Part shown: positions 17,418 through 27,412 of the stretch, one piece after another | Numbering within the stretch: position 1 is the stretch's first letter | How the letters are laid out: every line of letters begins with the position of its first letter | Notes under the pieces: model-generated | Database searches by the model: none | Told to the model about the DNA's origin: nothing | Seen by the model: only the letters and a program-made list of their open reading frames with translations | Program-made: the position numbers and the translations under genes | DNA from: Microbacterium marinum | GTDB lineage: Bacteria > Actinomycetota > Actinomycetes > Actinomycetales > Microbacteriaceae | Reading direction: 5' to 3' | DNA length: 64,000 nucleotides | Assembly: GCF_014204835.1 (NCBI RefSeq) | Contig: NZ_JACHMD010000001.1 | Location: 2,480,001-2,544,000, forward strand

Positions 17418-18260
17418 GAAGACGAGCGTCGCGGGACCCGAGAGCAGAACGCGCTCGCCCGCATCCGTCCTGACGACACGGACGCCCAGGCGTCCGCCCG
17501 GGACGTCGACGTTCCAGCGGTCCGGCGCACCGGCTCCGGCCCAGTGTCGAACGGCCAGGGCGGATGCCGCCACACCCGTGCCGCACGACAGCGTCTCGCC
17601 GACGCCGCGTTCGAAGACGCGCATCCGGATGGTTCCGACGCCGTCCTCGACGAGCGGTTCGGCGGGGACGACGAACTCGACGTTCGCTCCCGCGGCCGGT
17701 GCGGGATCGAGCACAGGCTGCACCGTCAGATCGAGTCCCGTCAGTTCGTCCACGCTCGAGAGCGCGACCACGACGTGCGGGTTGCCGACGTCGACGCCGA
17801 GCCCGGGGCGTGCCACCGCTAGTCCGCGACCGCGGACCAGGATCTCCTGTTCCTCGGGACGCCACAGGCCCAGGTCGACTTCGAAGCCGTTGTCGGACAG
17901 CGTGACCGCCTTGGTGCCCGCGCGGGTTCCGATCCGAAGGGTCTCCCCCGCGCCGAGGGTCGCGAGTCCAGCGCTCAGGAGGTACTTGACGAAGACGCGG
18001 ACACCGTTGCCGCACATCTCCGCCGCGGAGCCGTCCGCATTGCGGTAGTCCATGAACCACTCCGCGTCAGGAGTCGACGTCCCCTCGTCGATGGCGGTGG
18101 AGCGCACGACGCGCAGCAGTCCGTCGGCGCCGATCCCGAAGCGGCGATCGGTGAGCGCCGCGATCTGGTCGGCGGACAGCGTCATCGTCCCGTCGGGGTC
18201 GGCAACGATCACGAAGTCGTTGCCGGTTCCGTGACCTTTGGTGAAGGGGATCATCGCCAC
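17394..18260 (-). CDS. dapF: Diaminopimelate epimerase
   Basis: Converts LL- to meso-diaminopimelate with a cysteine pair as acid and base; 288 residues. The first cysteine is in [13 protein letters not shown], the second in [14 protein letters not shown]. It starts KGHGTGNDF after GTG at 18260. TAGAAT lies six bases before the GTG, giving a leaderless promoter although miaA ends only 37 bases upstream. With dapA and dapB in this window it belongs to lysine and peptidoglycan precursor synthesis. Confidence 0.97.
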   Translation of the reverse strand: MAMIPFTKGHGTGNDFVIVADPDGTMTLSADQIAALTDRRFGIGADGLLRVVRSTAIDEGTSTPDAEWFMDYRNADGSAAEMCGNGVRVFVKYLLSAGLATLGAGETLRIGTRAGTKAVTLSDNGFEVDLGLWRPEEQEILVRGRGLAVARPGLGVDVGNPHVVVALSSVDELTGLDLTVQPVLDPAPAAGANVEFVVPAEPLVEDGVGTIRMRVFERGVGETLSCGTGVAASALAVRHWAGAGAPDRWNVDVPGGRLGVRVVRTDAGERVLLSGPATLVFSGEISLA

Positions 18261-18266
18261 CCTCTG

Positions 18267-18272
18267 ATTCTA
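18267..18272 (-). promoter_or_regulatory. -10 box of dapF (TAGAAT)
   Basis: TAGAAT, spacer cagagg, GTG of dapF at 18260. A near-consensus -10 with leaderless geometry. Confidence 0.65.
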
Positions 18273-18297
18273 GATTGGTGATCCCAGGGCGGGGATT

Positions 18298-19206
18298 CTA
18301 GGCCGGGGATTCCAAGTCTCGGAGCTGCCCGACGGTCGCGTCCGGCGCCACCCAGTGAAGTCGGGGATAGCGCTTGAACCACGACACCTGGCGGCGGGCA
18401 TAGCGGCGCGTGAGCGCCTGGGTCTGCGCGATCGCCTCGGCTTCGCTGATCTCGCCGCGCAGCTGTGCGAGCGCCTGGGCGTATCCGATGGCCCGCTGCG
18501 CGGTGGTGCCCTGCTCGAGGCCCTGCGAGAGCAGGCCCTCCGCCTCCGCGAAGATGCCCTGTGACCACATCCCCGTCACCCGGTCGTCCAGACGCGTCAC
18601 CAGCGCTTCGCGCTCGACGTGGACGCCCACAACCGTGGTCTGCGGATGCCAGGACTCCGGCGCGTCGGGAAGGGTGGCGCCGTGCGTGGCAGCACCCTGG
18701 AGGACCACTTCGAGCGCACGGACGATGCGACGGCCGTTTCGCGGGTCGACCCTTGCGGCGGTGTCCGGGTCGAGCGCGCGCAACCGCTCCAGCAGCTGCG
18801 CCGCACCCTCTCGATCGAGTTCGGCCTCGAGTTCCGCCCGGAGGCTGTGATCGCGCGGCGGGAACCGGAAGTCGAACAGCACACTCGAGACGTAGAGCCC
18901 CGAGCCGCCGACGAGCACGGCATCCTTGCCCCGGTCGAACACCTCTCTGATGGCCTGCCGGGCATCACGCTGGTAGGCCGCGACGGCGGCATCCTGGGAG
19001 ACCTCGAGGACATCGAACAGATGGTGCGGGATGCCGCGTCTGTCCGCGACCGGCAGCTTCGCCGTGCCGATGTCCATGCCGCGGTAGAGCTGCATGGCGT
19101 CGGCGTTGACGATCTCGGCGTCGATCGCCTCCGCGAGCCGGAGCGAGAGGGCGGTCTTCCCCGTCCCGGTCGCGCCGACCAGCGCCCACAGGCGCGGCGC
19201 GGTCAC
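18298..19206 (-). CDS. miaA: tRNA dimethylallyltransferase
   Basis: Adds a dimethylallyl group to N6 of A37 in tRNAs that read UNN codons; 302 residues. P-loop GATGTGKTALSLRLAE lies near the N-terminus, followed by DAMQLYRGMDIGTAK and VGGSGLYVSS. The GTG at 19206 is preferred because it follows the miaB stop by four bases; the frame stays open upstream, but inside miaB. Its product is the substrate of MiaB, so the adjacent pair encodes consecutive steps. Confidence 0.95.
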   Translation of the reverse strand: MTAPRLWALVGATGTGKTALSLRLAEAIDAEIVNADAMQLYRGMDIGTAKLPVADRRGIPHHLFDVLEVSQDAAVAAYQRDARQAIREVFDRGKDAVLVGGSGLYVSSVLFDFRFPPRDHSLRAELEAELDREGAAQLLERLRALDPDTAARVDPRNGRRIVRALEVVLQGAATHGATLPDAPESWHPQTTVVGVHVEREALVTRLDDRVTGMWSQGIFAEAEGLLSQGLEQGTTAQRAIGYAQALAQLRGEISEAEAIAQTQALTRRYARRQVSWFKRYPRLHWVAPDATVGQLRDLESPA

Positions 19207-19210
19207 CGCC

Positions 19211-20755
19211 TCACTGGCCGACGCGGAGCGTCGGCAGGCCGAGCGAGACAGCGCGCGGCGCACCGTCCGCCGCAGCCGGGACGCCGCACGAATCGGCCTG
19301 AGCGCGATCCCAGGCGTCGCCGGCGCGCGTCCGGCGGATGCGCAGCGGCGCGCCGTCGGAGCTGTCGGCAAGCAGATGGAACGGGGCGGCGTGGGTGACG
19401 ACGACCGTCACGACATCGCCAGGCCTCGGGAACGGCGATCCCTCCGGGAGCTCGAAGTGGACCAGTCGGTTGTCCTCGGCGCGGCCGGTGAGACGGTGCG
19501 TCGCGGCATCCTTCTTTCCCTCCCCTGTCGACACCAGCACGTCGATCTCGCGACCGAGCTGCTTCTGGTTCTCTTCGAGGGAGATCCGCTCCTGCAGGGC
19601 GACGAGTCGCTCGTAGCGACGCTGGACGACGTCCTTCGGCACCTGGTCGGGCATCGTCGCCGCCGGCGTGCCCTCGCGGATCGAGTACTGGAAGGTGAAG
19701 GCACTCGCGAATCGGGCCTGCTCGACGACCCGCAGCGTGTCCTCGAAGTCCTCTTCGGTCTCGCCGGGGAAGCCGACGATGATGTCGGTCGAGATCGCTG
19801 CGTCTGGCATCTTGGCGCGGACGCGGTCGAGGATGCCGAGGAAGCGGTCGCTCCGGTAGGACCGGCGCATCGCTTTGAGGATGCGGTCCGATCCGGACTG
19901 GAGCGGCATGTGCAGCTGCGGCATGACGGCGGGCGTCTCGGCCATCGCGTCGATGACGTCGTCGGTGAAGGCCGCCGGGTGAGGGCTCGTGAAGCGGATG
20001 CGCTCCAGACCGGGGATCTCCCCCGCCGCGCGGAGGAGCTTGCCGAATGCCTGGCGGTCGCCGAATTCAACGCCGTAGCTGTTGACGTTCTGGCCGAGCA
20101 GGGTGACCTCGATCGCGCCATCGTCGACGAGGAGCTTGATCTCGCTCAGGATGTCACCGGGTCGGCGATCTTTCTCCTTGCCGCGGAGGCTCGGGACGAT
20201 GCAGAACGTGCACGTGTTGTTGCAGCCCACCGAGATCGAGACCCATCCACTGTGTGCGGAGTCGCGCTTGGTGGGGAGCGTGGAGGGGAACACCTCGAGC
20301 GCGTCGAGGATTTCGAGTTCGGCTTCGCCGTTGTGACGGGCGCGTTCGAGCATGCCCGGCAGCGACCCCATGTTGTGGGTGCCGAAGACCACGTCCACCC
20401 AGGGAGCCTTCTGCTGAACCGCGTCCTTGTCCATTTGCGCGAGACATCCGCCGACGGCGATCTGCATGCCCTCGTGCTTGTCCTTGCGACTCTTCAGATG
20501 GCCGAGCGTGCCGTACAGCTTGCCGGAGGCGTTGTCGCGCACAGCGCACGTGTTGATGACGACGACATCCGCCTCGTCGCCCACCTCGGCGCGCACGTAT
20601 CCGGCTGACTCGAGGGAGCCGGAGAGGCGCTCGGAGTCGTGCACGTTCATCTGGCATCCGAAGGTGCGTACTTCGTAGGTGCGCGCGCGACCGTCCACGG
20701 TGACGGCGGCGGTAGACGGCGCGATGAGAGTGGGGGCAGCGGACGGGCTGGTCAT
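19211..20755 (-). CDS. miaB: tRNA-2-methylthio-N6-dimethylallyladenosine synthase MiaB
   Basis: Radical-SAM methylthiotransferase of 514 residues that adds a methylthio group at C2 of i6A37. The N-terminal UPF0004 domain has [22 protein letters not shown] and GGCLAQ, which hold the auxiliary cluster cysteines. The radical SAM motif CNNTCTFC lies near residue 185. A C-terminal TRAM domain (about 400-465) is followed by about 45 extra residues. A TAGAAT box nine bases before the ATG may give a local promoter. Confidence 0.96.
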   Translation of the reverse strand: MTSPSAAPTLIAPSTAAVTVDGRARTYEVRTFGCQMNVHDSERLSGSLESAGYVRAEVGDEADVVVINTCAVRDNASGKLYGTLGHLKSRKDKHEGMQIAVGGCLAQMDKDAVQQKAPWVDVVFGTHNMGSLPGMLERARHNGEAELEILDALEVFPSTLPTKRDSAHSGWVSISVGCNNTCTFCIVPSLRGKEKDRRPGDILSEIKLLVDDGAIEVTLLGQNVNSYGVEFGDRQAFGKLLRAAGEIPGLERIRFTSPHPAAFTDDVIDAMAETPAVMPQLHMPLQSGSDRILKAMRRSYRSDRFLGILDRVRAKMPDAAISTDIIVGFPGETEEDFEDTLRVVEQARFASAFTFQYSIREGTPAATMPDQVPKDVVQRRYERLVALQERISLEENQKQLGREIDVLVSTGEGKKDAATHRLTGRAEDNRLVHFELPEGSPFPRPGDVVTVVVTHAAPFHLLADSSDGAPLRIRRTRAGDAWDRAQADSCGVPAAADGAPRAVSLGLPTLRVGQ

Positions 20756-20798
20756 GATCTGGCCATTCTACGAGCCGTCGCCATGACGACCGATCGGA

Positions 20799-21542
20799 TC
20801 ATTCGAACCTGACGCCGTGTCGGGGACGCGTGTTCTCTTCGAGCGCCTGCCGGGCGGCCGACAGTGCCGCGCCTCCGAAGCCTCGACGCGCGAGCTGACC
20901 GGCGAGGCGACGAAGCGCCACGTCTCGATCGAGGTCGGCCATCCCCGCAGCTTTCCCTCGGGCGAACTCGAGAGCGCGTTCCCACTCGTCGTCGGGGAGC
21001 TGGTCGAGTGCGGCGTCGATCACCTCGCGCGGAATCCCCCGCTGTGCGAGCGTCTGGCCGATCGCCTGCCGGCCCTGGGCCTTCCGCGACGTCGCCTTGT
21101 CGACGAGTTGCTCCGCGAGCGCCGCGTCGTCGAGATAGCCCCGATCGAGGAAGCGGCTGACGATCTCGTCGACGGCTCCCGCGTCGAGCTCGTATGCGCT
21201 CACAGCCGCGCGCGCTTCCTTGACCGAGAGCGACCGGGTGCGCAGCTTCCTCAGGAGACTCCGCTCCGCATCGTCGGCGAGGTCACTCGAGTCCTCGTCG
21301 TCGTCCGCAGACGCGGGCTCGGGAGGACGGCGCCGCCCGAACACCGGGTGACTCGCCGATCGCGGAGCACCGCCACGACTCGGATCGTCGATCCACGTCG
21401 CGTGCCACGGCGTCGCTGCGTCACCGCGCGCCGCTTCGGCTCGCACGGGCGGGTCCGACCGCTCCTGCGCGGCGACCCGACCGCCGAACAAGGGGATGAC
21501 GGGGGCGAGCGATTCCTGCTCGCCCCCGTTCTCCACCGTCAT
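20799..21542 (-). CDS. recX: Regulatory protein RecX
   Basis: Modulator that inhibits RecA filament growth; 247 residues. The RecX three-helix repeats fill the C-terminal 150 residues (LLRKLRTRSLSVKEARAAV, FLDRGYLDDAALAEQLV, LAQRGIPREVIDAALDQL). The first 85 residues are Pro/Arg-rich and look disordered, an extension common in this order. The start ATG is two bases after recA, so it is co-transcribed and SOS-controlled through the recA box. Confidence 0.93.
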   Translation of the reverse strand: MTVENGGEQESLAPVIPLFGGRVAAQERSDPPVRAEAARGDAATPWHATWIDDPSRGGAPRSASHPVFGRRRPPEPASADDDEDSSDLADDAERSLLRKLRTRSLSVKEARAAVSAYELDAGAVDEIVSRFLDRGYLDDAALAEQLVDKATSRKAQGRQAIGQTLAQRGIPREVIDAALDQLPDDEWERALEFARGKAAGMADLDRDVALRRLAGQLARRGFGGAALSAARQALEENTRPRHGVRFE

Positions 21543-21544
21543 GG

Positions 21545-22600
21545 TCAGGCCGGGCGGCGCGCGGCGAGCTCGTCGCTCGCCGGTGCGTCCTCGGTCTGAC
21601 GGGGCTGGCCGATGCCCATCTTCTGCTTGATCTTCGTCTCGATCTCCGCCGCGACATCGGTGTTCTTGAGCAGGAAGTTGCGGGAGTTCTCCTTGCCCTG
21701 CCCGAGCTGCTCGCCCTCGTACGTGTACCAGGCACCCGACTTCTTGACGATGCCGTGCTCGACACCGAAGTCGATCAGGCTGCCCTCGCGGGAGATGCCG
21801 ACGCCGTAGAGGATGTCGAACTCCGCCTGCTTGAAGGGGGGCGCCATCTTGTTCTTGACGACCTTGACGCGCGTGCGGTTGCCGACTGCCTCGGTACCGT
21901 CCTTCAGCGTCTCGATGCGACGGATGTCGAGACGGACCGACGCGTAGAACTTCAGCGCCTTACCACCGGCCGTGGTCTCGGGCGATCCGAAGAACACACC
22001 GATCTTCTCGCGCAGCTGGTTGATGAAGATCGCCGTCGTCTTGGTCTGGCTGAGGCCACCGGTGATCTTTCGGAGCGCCTGCGACATGAGGCGGGCCTGC
22101 AGACCGACGTGGGAATCGCCCATCTCGCCCTTGATCTCCGCCTCGGGCACGAGGGCCGCCACGGAGTCGATGACGACCAGGTCGATGGCGCCGGAACGGA
22201 TCAGCATGTCGGCGATCTCGAGCGCCTGCTCACCGGTGTCGGGCTGCGACACGAGAAGCTGGTCGATGTCGACGCCGAGCTTCTGCGCGTAGTCGGGGTC
22301 GAGCGCGTGCTCCGCGTCGACGAAGGCGGCGATGCCGCCGGCGCGCTGCACATTGGCGATCGCGTGCAGGGTGAGCGTCGTCTTACCCGAGGACTCCGGG
22401 CCGTAGATCTCGACGACGCGGCCGCGCGGGAGGCCGCCGATACCGAGCGCGACATCGAGCGCGATCGAGCCGGTGGGGATGACCTCGACGGGAGCACGCT
22501 CGTCGCTCCCCAGTCGCATGATCGAGCCCTTGCCGAACTGGCGGTCGATCTGGGCGAGGGCCGATTCCAGGGCCTTCTCGCGGTCGGCGGGTGATGGCAT
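21545..22600 (-). CDS. recA: Recombinase RecA
   Basis: DNA-dependent ATPase for strand exchange and LexA cleavage; 351 residues, no intein. Walker A is GPESSGKT (residues 67-74), Walker [11 protein letters not shown], and the [20 protein letters not shown] loop region is present. The ATG at 22600 follows AAGGAG at six bases; an open extension upstream is not part of RecA. Preceded by an SOS box at 22798-22813 and a TAGGCT -10. Operon: recA-recX, possibly reading on into miaB-miaA. Confidence 0.98.
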   Translation of the reverse strand: MPSPADREKALESALAQIDRQFGKGSIMRLGSDERAPVEVIPTGSIALDVALGIGGLPRGRVVEIYGPESSGKTTLTLHAIANVQRAGGIAAFVDAEHALDPDYAQKLGVDIDQLLVSQPDTGEQALEIADMLIRSGAIDLVVIDSVAALVPEAEIKGEMGDSHVGLQARLMSQALRKITGGLSQTKTTAIFINQLREKIGVFFGSPETTAGGKALKFYASVRLDIRRIETLKDGTEAVGNRTRVKVVKNKMAPPFKQAEFDILYGVGISREGSLIDFGVEHGIVKKSGAWYTYEGEQLGQGKENSRNFLLKNTDVAAEIETKIKQKMGIGQPRQTEDAPASDELAARRPA

Positions 22601-22606
22601 GTCATG

Positions 22607-22612
22607 CTCCTT
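22607..22612 (-). promoter_or_regulatory. Shine-Dalgarno of recA
   Basis: AAGGAG six bases before the ATG at 22600; it fixes the recA start against an open extension of 18 codons. Confidence 0.7.
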
Positions 22613-22783
22613 CGTGCTCGAGGTCCGTCGCCCGTAGGCTGTCGCGCTCGTCACCGATGGATCGGATGCTGCGACAGGGCGTGGGTGTCATCTGACGTCC
22701 TTCACGCTACGAGGGGCCTCCGACATCGCTGCCGCTCGACCCGCTCGCCGTGGACGACGTTCGTCCGACTCCCGTTGTGCAGA

Positions 22784-22789
22784 AGCCTA
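22784..22789 (-). promoter_or_regulatory. -10 box of recA (TAGGCT)
   Basis: TAGGCT on the minus strand, eight bases downstream of the SOS box. The predicted recA leader is about 175 nt. Confidence 0.5.
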
Positions 22790-22797
22790 CGCGCGTA

Positions 22798-22813
22798 TCG
22801 AACAGATCTTCGA
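22798..22813. promoter_or_regulatory. LexA (SOS) box of recA
   Basis: TCGAACAGATCTTCGA, with TCGAA and TTCGA arms forming a perfect inverted repeat across six bases. It overlaps the -35/spacer region of the recA promoter, the same arrangement as at lexA. Confidence 0.9.
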
Positions 22814-22827
22814 GCGCGACACGCCGG

Positions 22828-23049
22828 TCAGCGACGCGGCTCGAGGCGACCTGCGCCGTGACGGCGCGCGATCGGGACGTCCGTCTCCACGCACAGCGCC
22901 TGCCAGACCTCGCGTGGCGGGACTCCGGCCGCGAGGGCCTGTCGCGCGGTCCGACCGCCGACAGCCGTCAGGACGAGGTCGTCGACGAGCGCAGCCCCCG
23001 TCGCACCGAACTCATCGGCGACGGCGCGCTCGAACTCGCTGTGCCGCAT
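22828..23049 (-). CDS. DUF3046 protein
   Basis: 73-residue protein typical of the clgR-recA interval in actinobacteria. It begins MRHSEFERAVADEFG and contains the family core LTAVGGRTARQALAAGVPPREVWQALC. Predicted to be a small helical cytoplasmic protein; function is unknown. It starts eight bases after clgR and stops 15 bases before the recA SOS box, so it is probably co-transcribed with clgR. Confidence 0.88.
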   Translation of the reverse strand: MRHSEFERAVADEFGATGAALVDDLVLTAVGGRTARQALAAGVPPREVWQALCVETDVPIARRHGAGRLEPRR

Positions 23050-23056
23050 GCGGGCG

Positions 23057-23377
23057 TCAGCGGAGCGAAAGCTCAGGCGTGACGATGTCGTCGCCCAGCG
23101 ACGCGAGGTCGTCCGGCACGACGTCCGTGATCGGGTGGAGACCCTCGAGGACGGAGATGCGGTCACCGACTTCGCGCATGATCCGCGAGATCGGCACATC
23201 GAGCGCCTCGGCGACGGCGGCGAGGATCTCGCTGGATGCTTCCTTCTGGCCGCGCTCGACCTCGCTCAGGTAGCCCAGGGCGACGCTGGCCTTGCCGGAC
23301 ACCTGACGGAGCGTGTGCCCTTTCTGCAGACGGAAGTCGCGCAGCACATCACCGATCTCTTGACGAACCAGGATCAT
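23057..23377 (-). CDS. clgR: HTH transcriptional regulator ClgR
   Basis: 106-residue XRE-type activator. The helix-turn-helix (residues about 10-65) contains LQKGHTLRQVSGKASVALGYLSEVERGQKEAS, quoted in parts here: recognition helix ALGYLSEVERGQKE. In Corynebacterium and Mycobacterium ClgR activates the clpP/clpC protease genes and some repair genes. The ATG has an AGGAGG Shine-Dalgarno. It lies downstream of cinA, across a 149-base gap with direct repeats, and upstream of DUF3046, the conserved order. Confidence 0.92.
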   Translation of the reverse strand: MILVRQEIGDVLRDFRLQKGHTLRQVSGKASVALGYLSEVERGQKEASSEILAAVAEALDVPISRIMREVGDRISVLEGLHPITDVVPDDLASLGDDIVTPELSLR

Positions 23378-23487
23378 GCGGGGGCCTCCTTCTGCTGTCC
23401 ATCCGATGCACCCTTCGGGGGGAACAACGGTACAACACCTTGGCTGTCACCCTAGACCCCGCGTGCTGGGGAATGGATGGGAATCAC

Positions 23488-23517
23488 CGAGACGTAACGA
23501 CGTCGAAACGAGACGTA
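23488..23517. repeat. Two direct CGAGACGTA repeats upstream of clgR
   Basis: Nine-base repeats CGAGACGTA at 23488-23496 and 23509-23517, start-to-start distance 21 bases (two helical turns), with a GACGTC palindrome between them. They lie in the cinA-clgR gap, upstream of the clgR ATG by about 110 bases. The phasing suits a dimeric regulator. Confidence 0.45.
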
Positions 23518-23526
23518 TTCCCGGGG

Positions 23527-24066
23527 TCAAAGAGCCTCGATCGCGAGGGCGATGGCCCGCGCAGCGGCCTCGGTGCGGATCTGCTCCCGGTCGCCGTCGA
23601 GCTCCAGCGATTCGACCCGCGAACCGAGCGGCGTCGACACCGCGATGTGGACGGTCCCCACGGGCTGACCGTCGGACGAGAGCGGACCCGCGACACCGGT
23701 CGTGGCGATCCCCACATCAGCGGCATCCTCGTCGCCGACGGCGCGACGGATGCCCTCCGCCATCTGCCTCGCGACCCGCGGGTGAACCGGGCCGTGCGCC
23801 TCCAGCAGAGTCGCGTCTACCGACAGCAGACGCGCCTTCAGGTCGGTCGCGTAGGCCACGATCCCCCCACGGAAGACGACCGACGCCCCCGGTACCGCGA
23901 CGATGGATGCCGCGACGAGCCCGCCCGTGAGCGACTCCGCGACGCCGAGGCTCCACCCGAGCTCCTTCAGCCGGCTGACCAGGCGTTCGGCCTCCGATCT
24001 AGGGCCCACCGAGACAAGGGTCTCCTCGAGGTCGTCGGGGAGTTCGCTCGGCGTGCGCCGCCTCAT
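23527..24066 (-). CDS. cinA: CinA C-terminal family amidohydrolase (PncC-like)
   Basis: 179 residues containing only the C-terminal CinA/PncC domain, which in characterised members deamidates nicotinamide mononucleotide for NAD recycling. Motifs: LGVAESLTGGLVAA, GGIVAYATDLKARLL and GIATTGVAGP. The N-terminal molybdopterin-binding-like half of full CinA is absent, as in many actinobacteria. The ATG overlaps the pgsA stop by four bases. Despite the name, a role in competence is not implied here. Confidence 0.9.
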   Translation of the reverse strand: MRRRTPSELPDDLEETLVSVGPRSEAERLVSRLKELGWSLGVAESLTGGLVAASIVAVPGASVVFRGGIVAYATDLKARLLSVDATLLEAHGPVHPRVARQMAEGIRRAVGDEDAADVGIATTGVAGPLSSDGQPVGTVHIAVSTPLGSRVESLELDGDREQIRTEAAARAIALAIEAL

Positions 24067-24632
24067 GCCCGCGCCGCCCGGCGCCTGCCGCGGATCTCGG
24101 TGACGACGTAGTCGAGCCCGCTTGCGACGGTGAGGATGACCGCGATCGACATGACGACCGCGTTCACGACGTGGATGCCGTCGCCCACCACCTCCCAGAG
24201 CGGGAGCAGGGCGAGGGAGAGCGCAACGCCCTGCGCGACGGTCTTGAGCTTGCCCATCCACGCGGCCGCCACGACATGGTCGGAGGCGACGATCAGGCGA
24301 TGGACGGTGATGCCGACCTCACGCACGAGGACGAGGATCGTGATCCACCAGGGCAGCTCGGCCAGGATCGACAGGCCGACGAAGGCGGCTCCCGTCAGCA
24401 CCTTGTCGGCGATCGGATCGAGGAGCTTGCCGAGGTCCGACACGATGTCGTACCTGCGCGCGAGGTACCCGTCGATCCCGTCCGTGGCGATCGCGACGAT
24501 GAACAGCACCGCCGCCGCCCAGCGCAGTCCGCCGTCGGCGCCTGCATCGGCCAGCAGCATCCAGACGAACACCGGAGCGCACAGGATGCGCACGATGGTG
24601 ATGGCGTTGGGGAGTTGCCTCGGGATCGTCAC
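24063..24632 (-). CDS. pgsA: CDP-diacylglycerol-glycerol-3-phosphate 3-phosphatidyltransferase
   Basis: Integral membrane enzyme of 189 residues making phosphatidylglycerol phosphate. The CDP-alcohol phosphotransferase motif is complete: DGIDGYLARRYDIVSDLGKL followed by LDPIADK. Four to six membrane segments follow. The GTG start (24632) has TAGGCT six bases upstream, a leaderless promoter. Related actinobacterial enzymes include phosphatidylinositol-phosphate synthases, but this position next to cinA fits PgsA. Confidence 0.9.
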   Translation of the reverse strand: MTIPRQLPNAITIVRILCAPVFVWMLLADAGADGGLRWAAAVLFIVAIATDGIDGYLARRYDIVSDLGKLLDPIADKVLTGAAFVGLSILAELPWWITILVLVREVGITVHRLIVASDHVVAAAWMGKLKTVAQGVALSLALLPLWEVVGDGIHVVNAVVMSIAVILTVASGLDYVVTEIRGRRRAARA

Positions 24633-24638
24633 GATCGA

Positions 24639-24644
24639 AGCCTA
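24639..24644 (-). promoter_or_regulatory. -10 box of pgsA (TAGGCT)
   Basis: TAGGCT, spacer tcgatc, GTG of pgsA; leaderless geometry. It lies in the short gap after ftsK. Confidence 0.6.
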
Positions 24645-24650
24645 TCGAGG

Positions 24651-27341
24651 TCAGTCGCGGCCGGTGAGGCCCCAGGCGTCCTCGTCGCCACCCTCGGCCT
24701 CGACGACCTCGTAGCCGTCGAACTGTGCGGTGACGGCGTCGGGCCCGTACGGGTCGGCGGGGACGGGGGGCGGCCCTGGTACGGCGGCAGGGACGTCGTC
24801 CTCAGGCGGGTCCTCTCCGCGGAGGCGGGCGAGGACGGCGGGGAGCTCGTCCGGCGTCACGAGGACGTCGCGGGCCTTGGATCCTTCCGAAGGCCCGACG
24901 ATCTCGCGCGCCTCCAGCAGATCCATGAGTCGTCCTGCTTTCGCGAACCCGACGCGGAGCTTTCGCTGCAGCATCGAGGTGGACCCGAACTGCGTGGAGA
25001 TGATCTGCTCCGCGGCCGCGAGGAGCAGTTCGAGATCGTCACCGATATCGGCGTCGATCTCCTTCTTCTCGACGATGGCCTCGACGTCCTTGCGGTACTC
25101 GGGACGCGCCTGGTTCTTGACGTGGGCGACGACCTTCTCGATCTCCTTCTCGGCCACCCAGGCCCCCTGCACGCGGAGCGCCTTCGATGCGCCCATCGGC
25201 AGGAAGAGCCCGTCACCCTGACCGATGAGCCGGTCCGCGCCGGGCTGGTCGAGGATGACGCGGCTGTCGGTGACGCTCGTGACCGCGAAGGCGAGACGGG
25301 AGGGGACGTTCGCCTTGATCAGACCCGTGACGACGTCGACGGAGGGTCGCTGCGTGGCGAGGACGAGGTGGATGCCGGAAGCGCGGGCGAGCTGCGTGAT
25401 GCGGACGATCGAGTCCTCGACATCACGCGGCGCGACCATCATCAGGTCGGCGAGCTCGTCGACGACCACCAGGAGGTAGGGGTACGGCTTGAGGACGCGC
25501 TCGCTCCCCGCCGGCAGCTGAAGCTCGCCGGCGACGACGGCCTTGTTGAAGTCGTCGATGTGGCGGAATCCGAACGACGCGAGGTCGTCGTACCGCATGT
25601 CCATCTCCTTCACGACCCACTGCAGCGCTTCAGCGGCCTTCTTGGGGTTCGTGATGATGGGGGTGATGAGGTGCGGCACGCCGGCGTAGCCGGTGAGCTC
25701 GACGCGCTTCGGGTCGATCAGGACCATCCGCACATCGCTCGGCTTCGCGCGCATGAGGAGGCTCGTGATCATAGAGTTCACGAAGCTCGACTTACCGGAT
25801 CCGGTGGAGCCGGCGACAAGGAGGTGCGGCATCTTCGCGAGGTTCGCGACGACGTATCCGCCGCCGACGTCCTTCCCGATGCCGATCGTCATGGGGTGGG
25901 TCGCCTGCTGCGCATTCGGCGAACGCAGGACGTCGCCGAGCGTGACGATCTCGCGATCGGTGTTCGGGATCTCGACGCCGATGGCGCTCTTGCCGGGGAT
26001 CGGCGCGAGGATGCGCACCTCGTTCGAGGCGACGGCGTACGCGATGTTGTTGGTCAGCGCGGTGATGCGCTCGACCTTCACTCCGGGGCCGAGCGCGATC
26101 TCGTACTGGGTGACTGTCGGTCCGCGGGAGAACCCGGTGACCTTCGCATCCACCGAGAACTGCTCGAAGACTCCGGTGATGGCGCGGACCATCGCGTCGT
26201 TCGCCTCGGAGCGTGCCTTGTGCGGCGTCCCCGCCGCGAGCGCATCGGATGCCGGGAGGCGGTAGTCCGCAGAGTCCGCACCCTCCGCATCGGAGCCGGC
26301 GGGCAGGAAGTCGGGCAGCGGGGGCGGCGGCGGGACCTCGAGCGCACCCGGCTTACGTCCGGGCTTGCGGGCGGGAGCCGGATCGATGATCTCGGTGACC
26401 GCATCCGTCGGCACCTCGGGCGAGGTCACCGGGTTGTCGAAGCTGCCATCGCCGCTCGCTTCGAGCAGGGCGGTGAGGTCGTCGGCGCCGAGGCCGCCGT
26501 CGGCATCCTCTTCACGACCGGACGTATTGCGACGCCACCAGGGCAGGCTGGGCTCCGCGTCGTCCGAGGGCTCGTCGAACGCGACGGTGGGGGCGGTCTC
26601 CGCGCGCGGCTCCGCGCGCTCGGCGCCGAACATCCAGGCGTAGAGGTCGCCGAGGCGCTGGCCGATGCGGTTCGGCGGCGTCTTCGTCAGGATCAGGACG
26701 CTCAGAACGGCGAGGAGCCCCAGGACGATGCCGGCTCCGACTTCGGTCAACGCCGTGAGCGGCTCGCCGATGGCCCAGCCGGCGAGCCCGCCGCTGGCGC
26801 TCAGCGCGGGCAGACCGGCGCTCGGCTGCGGTCGCTCGCCGAGGACGTGGCAGAAGCCCGCGACGGCCAGGATGAACAACCCGGCACCGATGCCGATGCG
26901 TCCGTTGTCATGGACGGAGGGCGGATGCCGGAACAGCCAGCCCGCCAGGATGAGGAGGATCACCGGGAAGACGAAGGCCTCGCGCCCGATGAGCGCCCCC
27001 ACGGTGTAGGCGCTGATGTTCGTGCCGACGTCCGTGCCGATCAGGAACCACTCGACGACCGCTCCCGCGGCGGCCATCAGGACGAGGAGGAACGGGAAGC
27101 CGTCGCGTCGCTGATCCTTCTCGAGGGACTCGGAACCGAAGGCGCGGAACATGCCGCCGACCGCATGCGCGAGGCCCATCCACGCTCGTGCGATCACCGG
27201 CGGCCTGTCGACGTCGTCGACGTATCGGCGGGGCGCGGGCGCAGCTTTGCTGCGGGGAGCCGGCTCGGACTTCTTGGCGCGCGACGAAGGGCCCGACGCG
27301 GACGCGCGGGACTTGCTGGTCGGACTGCTGCTCCTGGCCAT
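24651..27341 (-). CDS. ftsK: DNA translocase FtsK
   Basis: Septum-anchored dsDNA translocase of 896 residues that clears chromosomes at division. Four membrane helices lie in about residues 70-215, then an acidic Pro-rich linker of about 200 residues. The motor has Walker [15 protein letters not shown] and Walker [14 protein letters not shown]. The C-terminal winged-helix gamma domain (about 775-835, [19 protein letters not shown]) would read KOPS. The ATG at 27341 has TACCGT six bases upstream; frames further upstream overlap the GNAT gene. Confidence 0.96.
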   Translation of the reverse strand: MARSSSPTSKSRASASGPSSRAKKSEPAPRSKAAPAPRRYVDDVDRPPVIARAWMGLAHAVGGMFRAFGSESLEKDQRRDGFPFLLVLMAAAGAVVEWFLIGTDVGTNISAYTVGALIGREAFVFPVILLILAGWLFRHPPSVHDNGRIGIGAGLFILAVAGFCHVLGERPQPSAGLPALSASGGLAGWAIGEPLTALTEVGAGIVLGLLAVLSVLILTKTPPNRIGQRLGDLYAWMFGAERAEPRAETAPTVAFDEPSDDAEPSLPWWRRNTSGREEDADGGLGADDLTALLEASGDGSFDNPVTSPEVPTDAVTEIIDPAPARKPGRKPGALEVPPPPPLPDFLPAGSDAEGADSADYRLPASDALAAGTPHKARSEANDAMVRAITGVFEQFSVDAKVTGFSRGPTVTQYEIALGPGVKVERITALTNNIAYAVASNEVRILAPIPGKSAIGVEIPNTDREIVTLGDVLRSPNAQQATHPMTIGIGKDVGGGYVVANLAKMPHLLVAGSTGSGKSSFVNSMITSLLMRAKPSDVRMVLIDPKRVELTGYAGVPHLITPIITNPKKAAEALQWVVKEMDMRYDDLASFGFRHIDDFNKAVVAGELQLPAGSERVLKPYPYLLVVVDELADLMMVAPRDVEDSIVRITQLARASGIHLVLATQRPSVDVVTGLIKANVPSRLAFAVTSVTDSRVILDQPGADRLIGQGDGLFLPMGASKALRVQGAWVAEKEIEKVVAHVKNQARPEYRKDVEAIVEKKEIDADIGDDLELLLAAAEQIISTQFGSTSMLQRKLRVGFAKAGRLMDLLEAREIVGPSEGSKARDVLVTPDELPAVLARLRGEDPPEDDVPAAVPGPPPVPADPYGPDAVTAQFDGYEVVEAEGGDEDAWGLTGRD

Positions 27342-27347
27342 ACCTCC

Positions 27348-27353
27348 ACGGTA
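27348..27353 (-). promoter_or_regulatory. -10 box of ftsK (TACCGT)
   Basis: TACCGT, spacer ggaggt, ATG of ftsK. Leaderless geometry, although the spacer could also act as a Shine-Dalgarno on a longer mRNA. Confidence 0.5.
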
Positions 27354-27412
27354 GGCGCGACGGACGACACTTCCCCGGATTGACGCGGCGGGAGCCGCCA
27401 GACGGGCAGCCG

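Noticed and set aside
21545..22600. Intein or group I intron in recA
   Set aside because: The RecA sequence is continuous at 351 residues with no insertion.
24171..27383. A 1070-codon open frame antisense to ftsK
   Set aside because: The minus strand encodes a complete FtsK with all motifs; the antisense frame has none.
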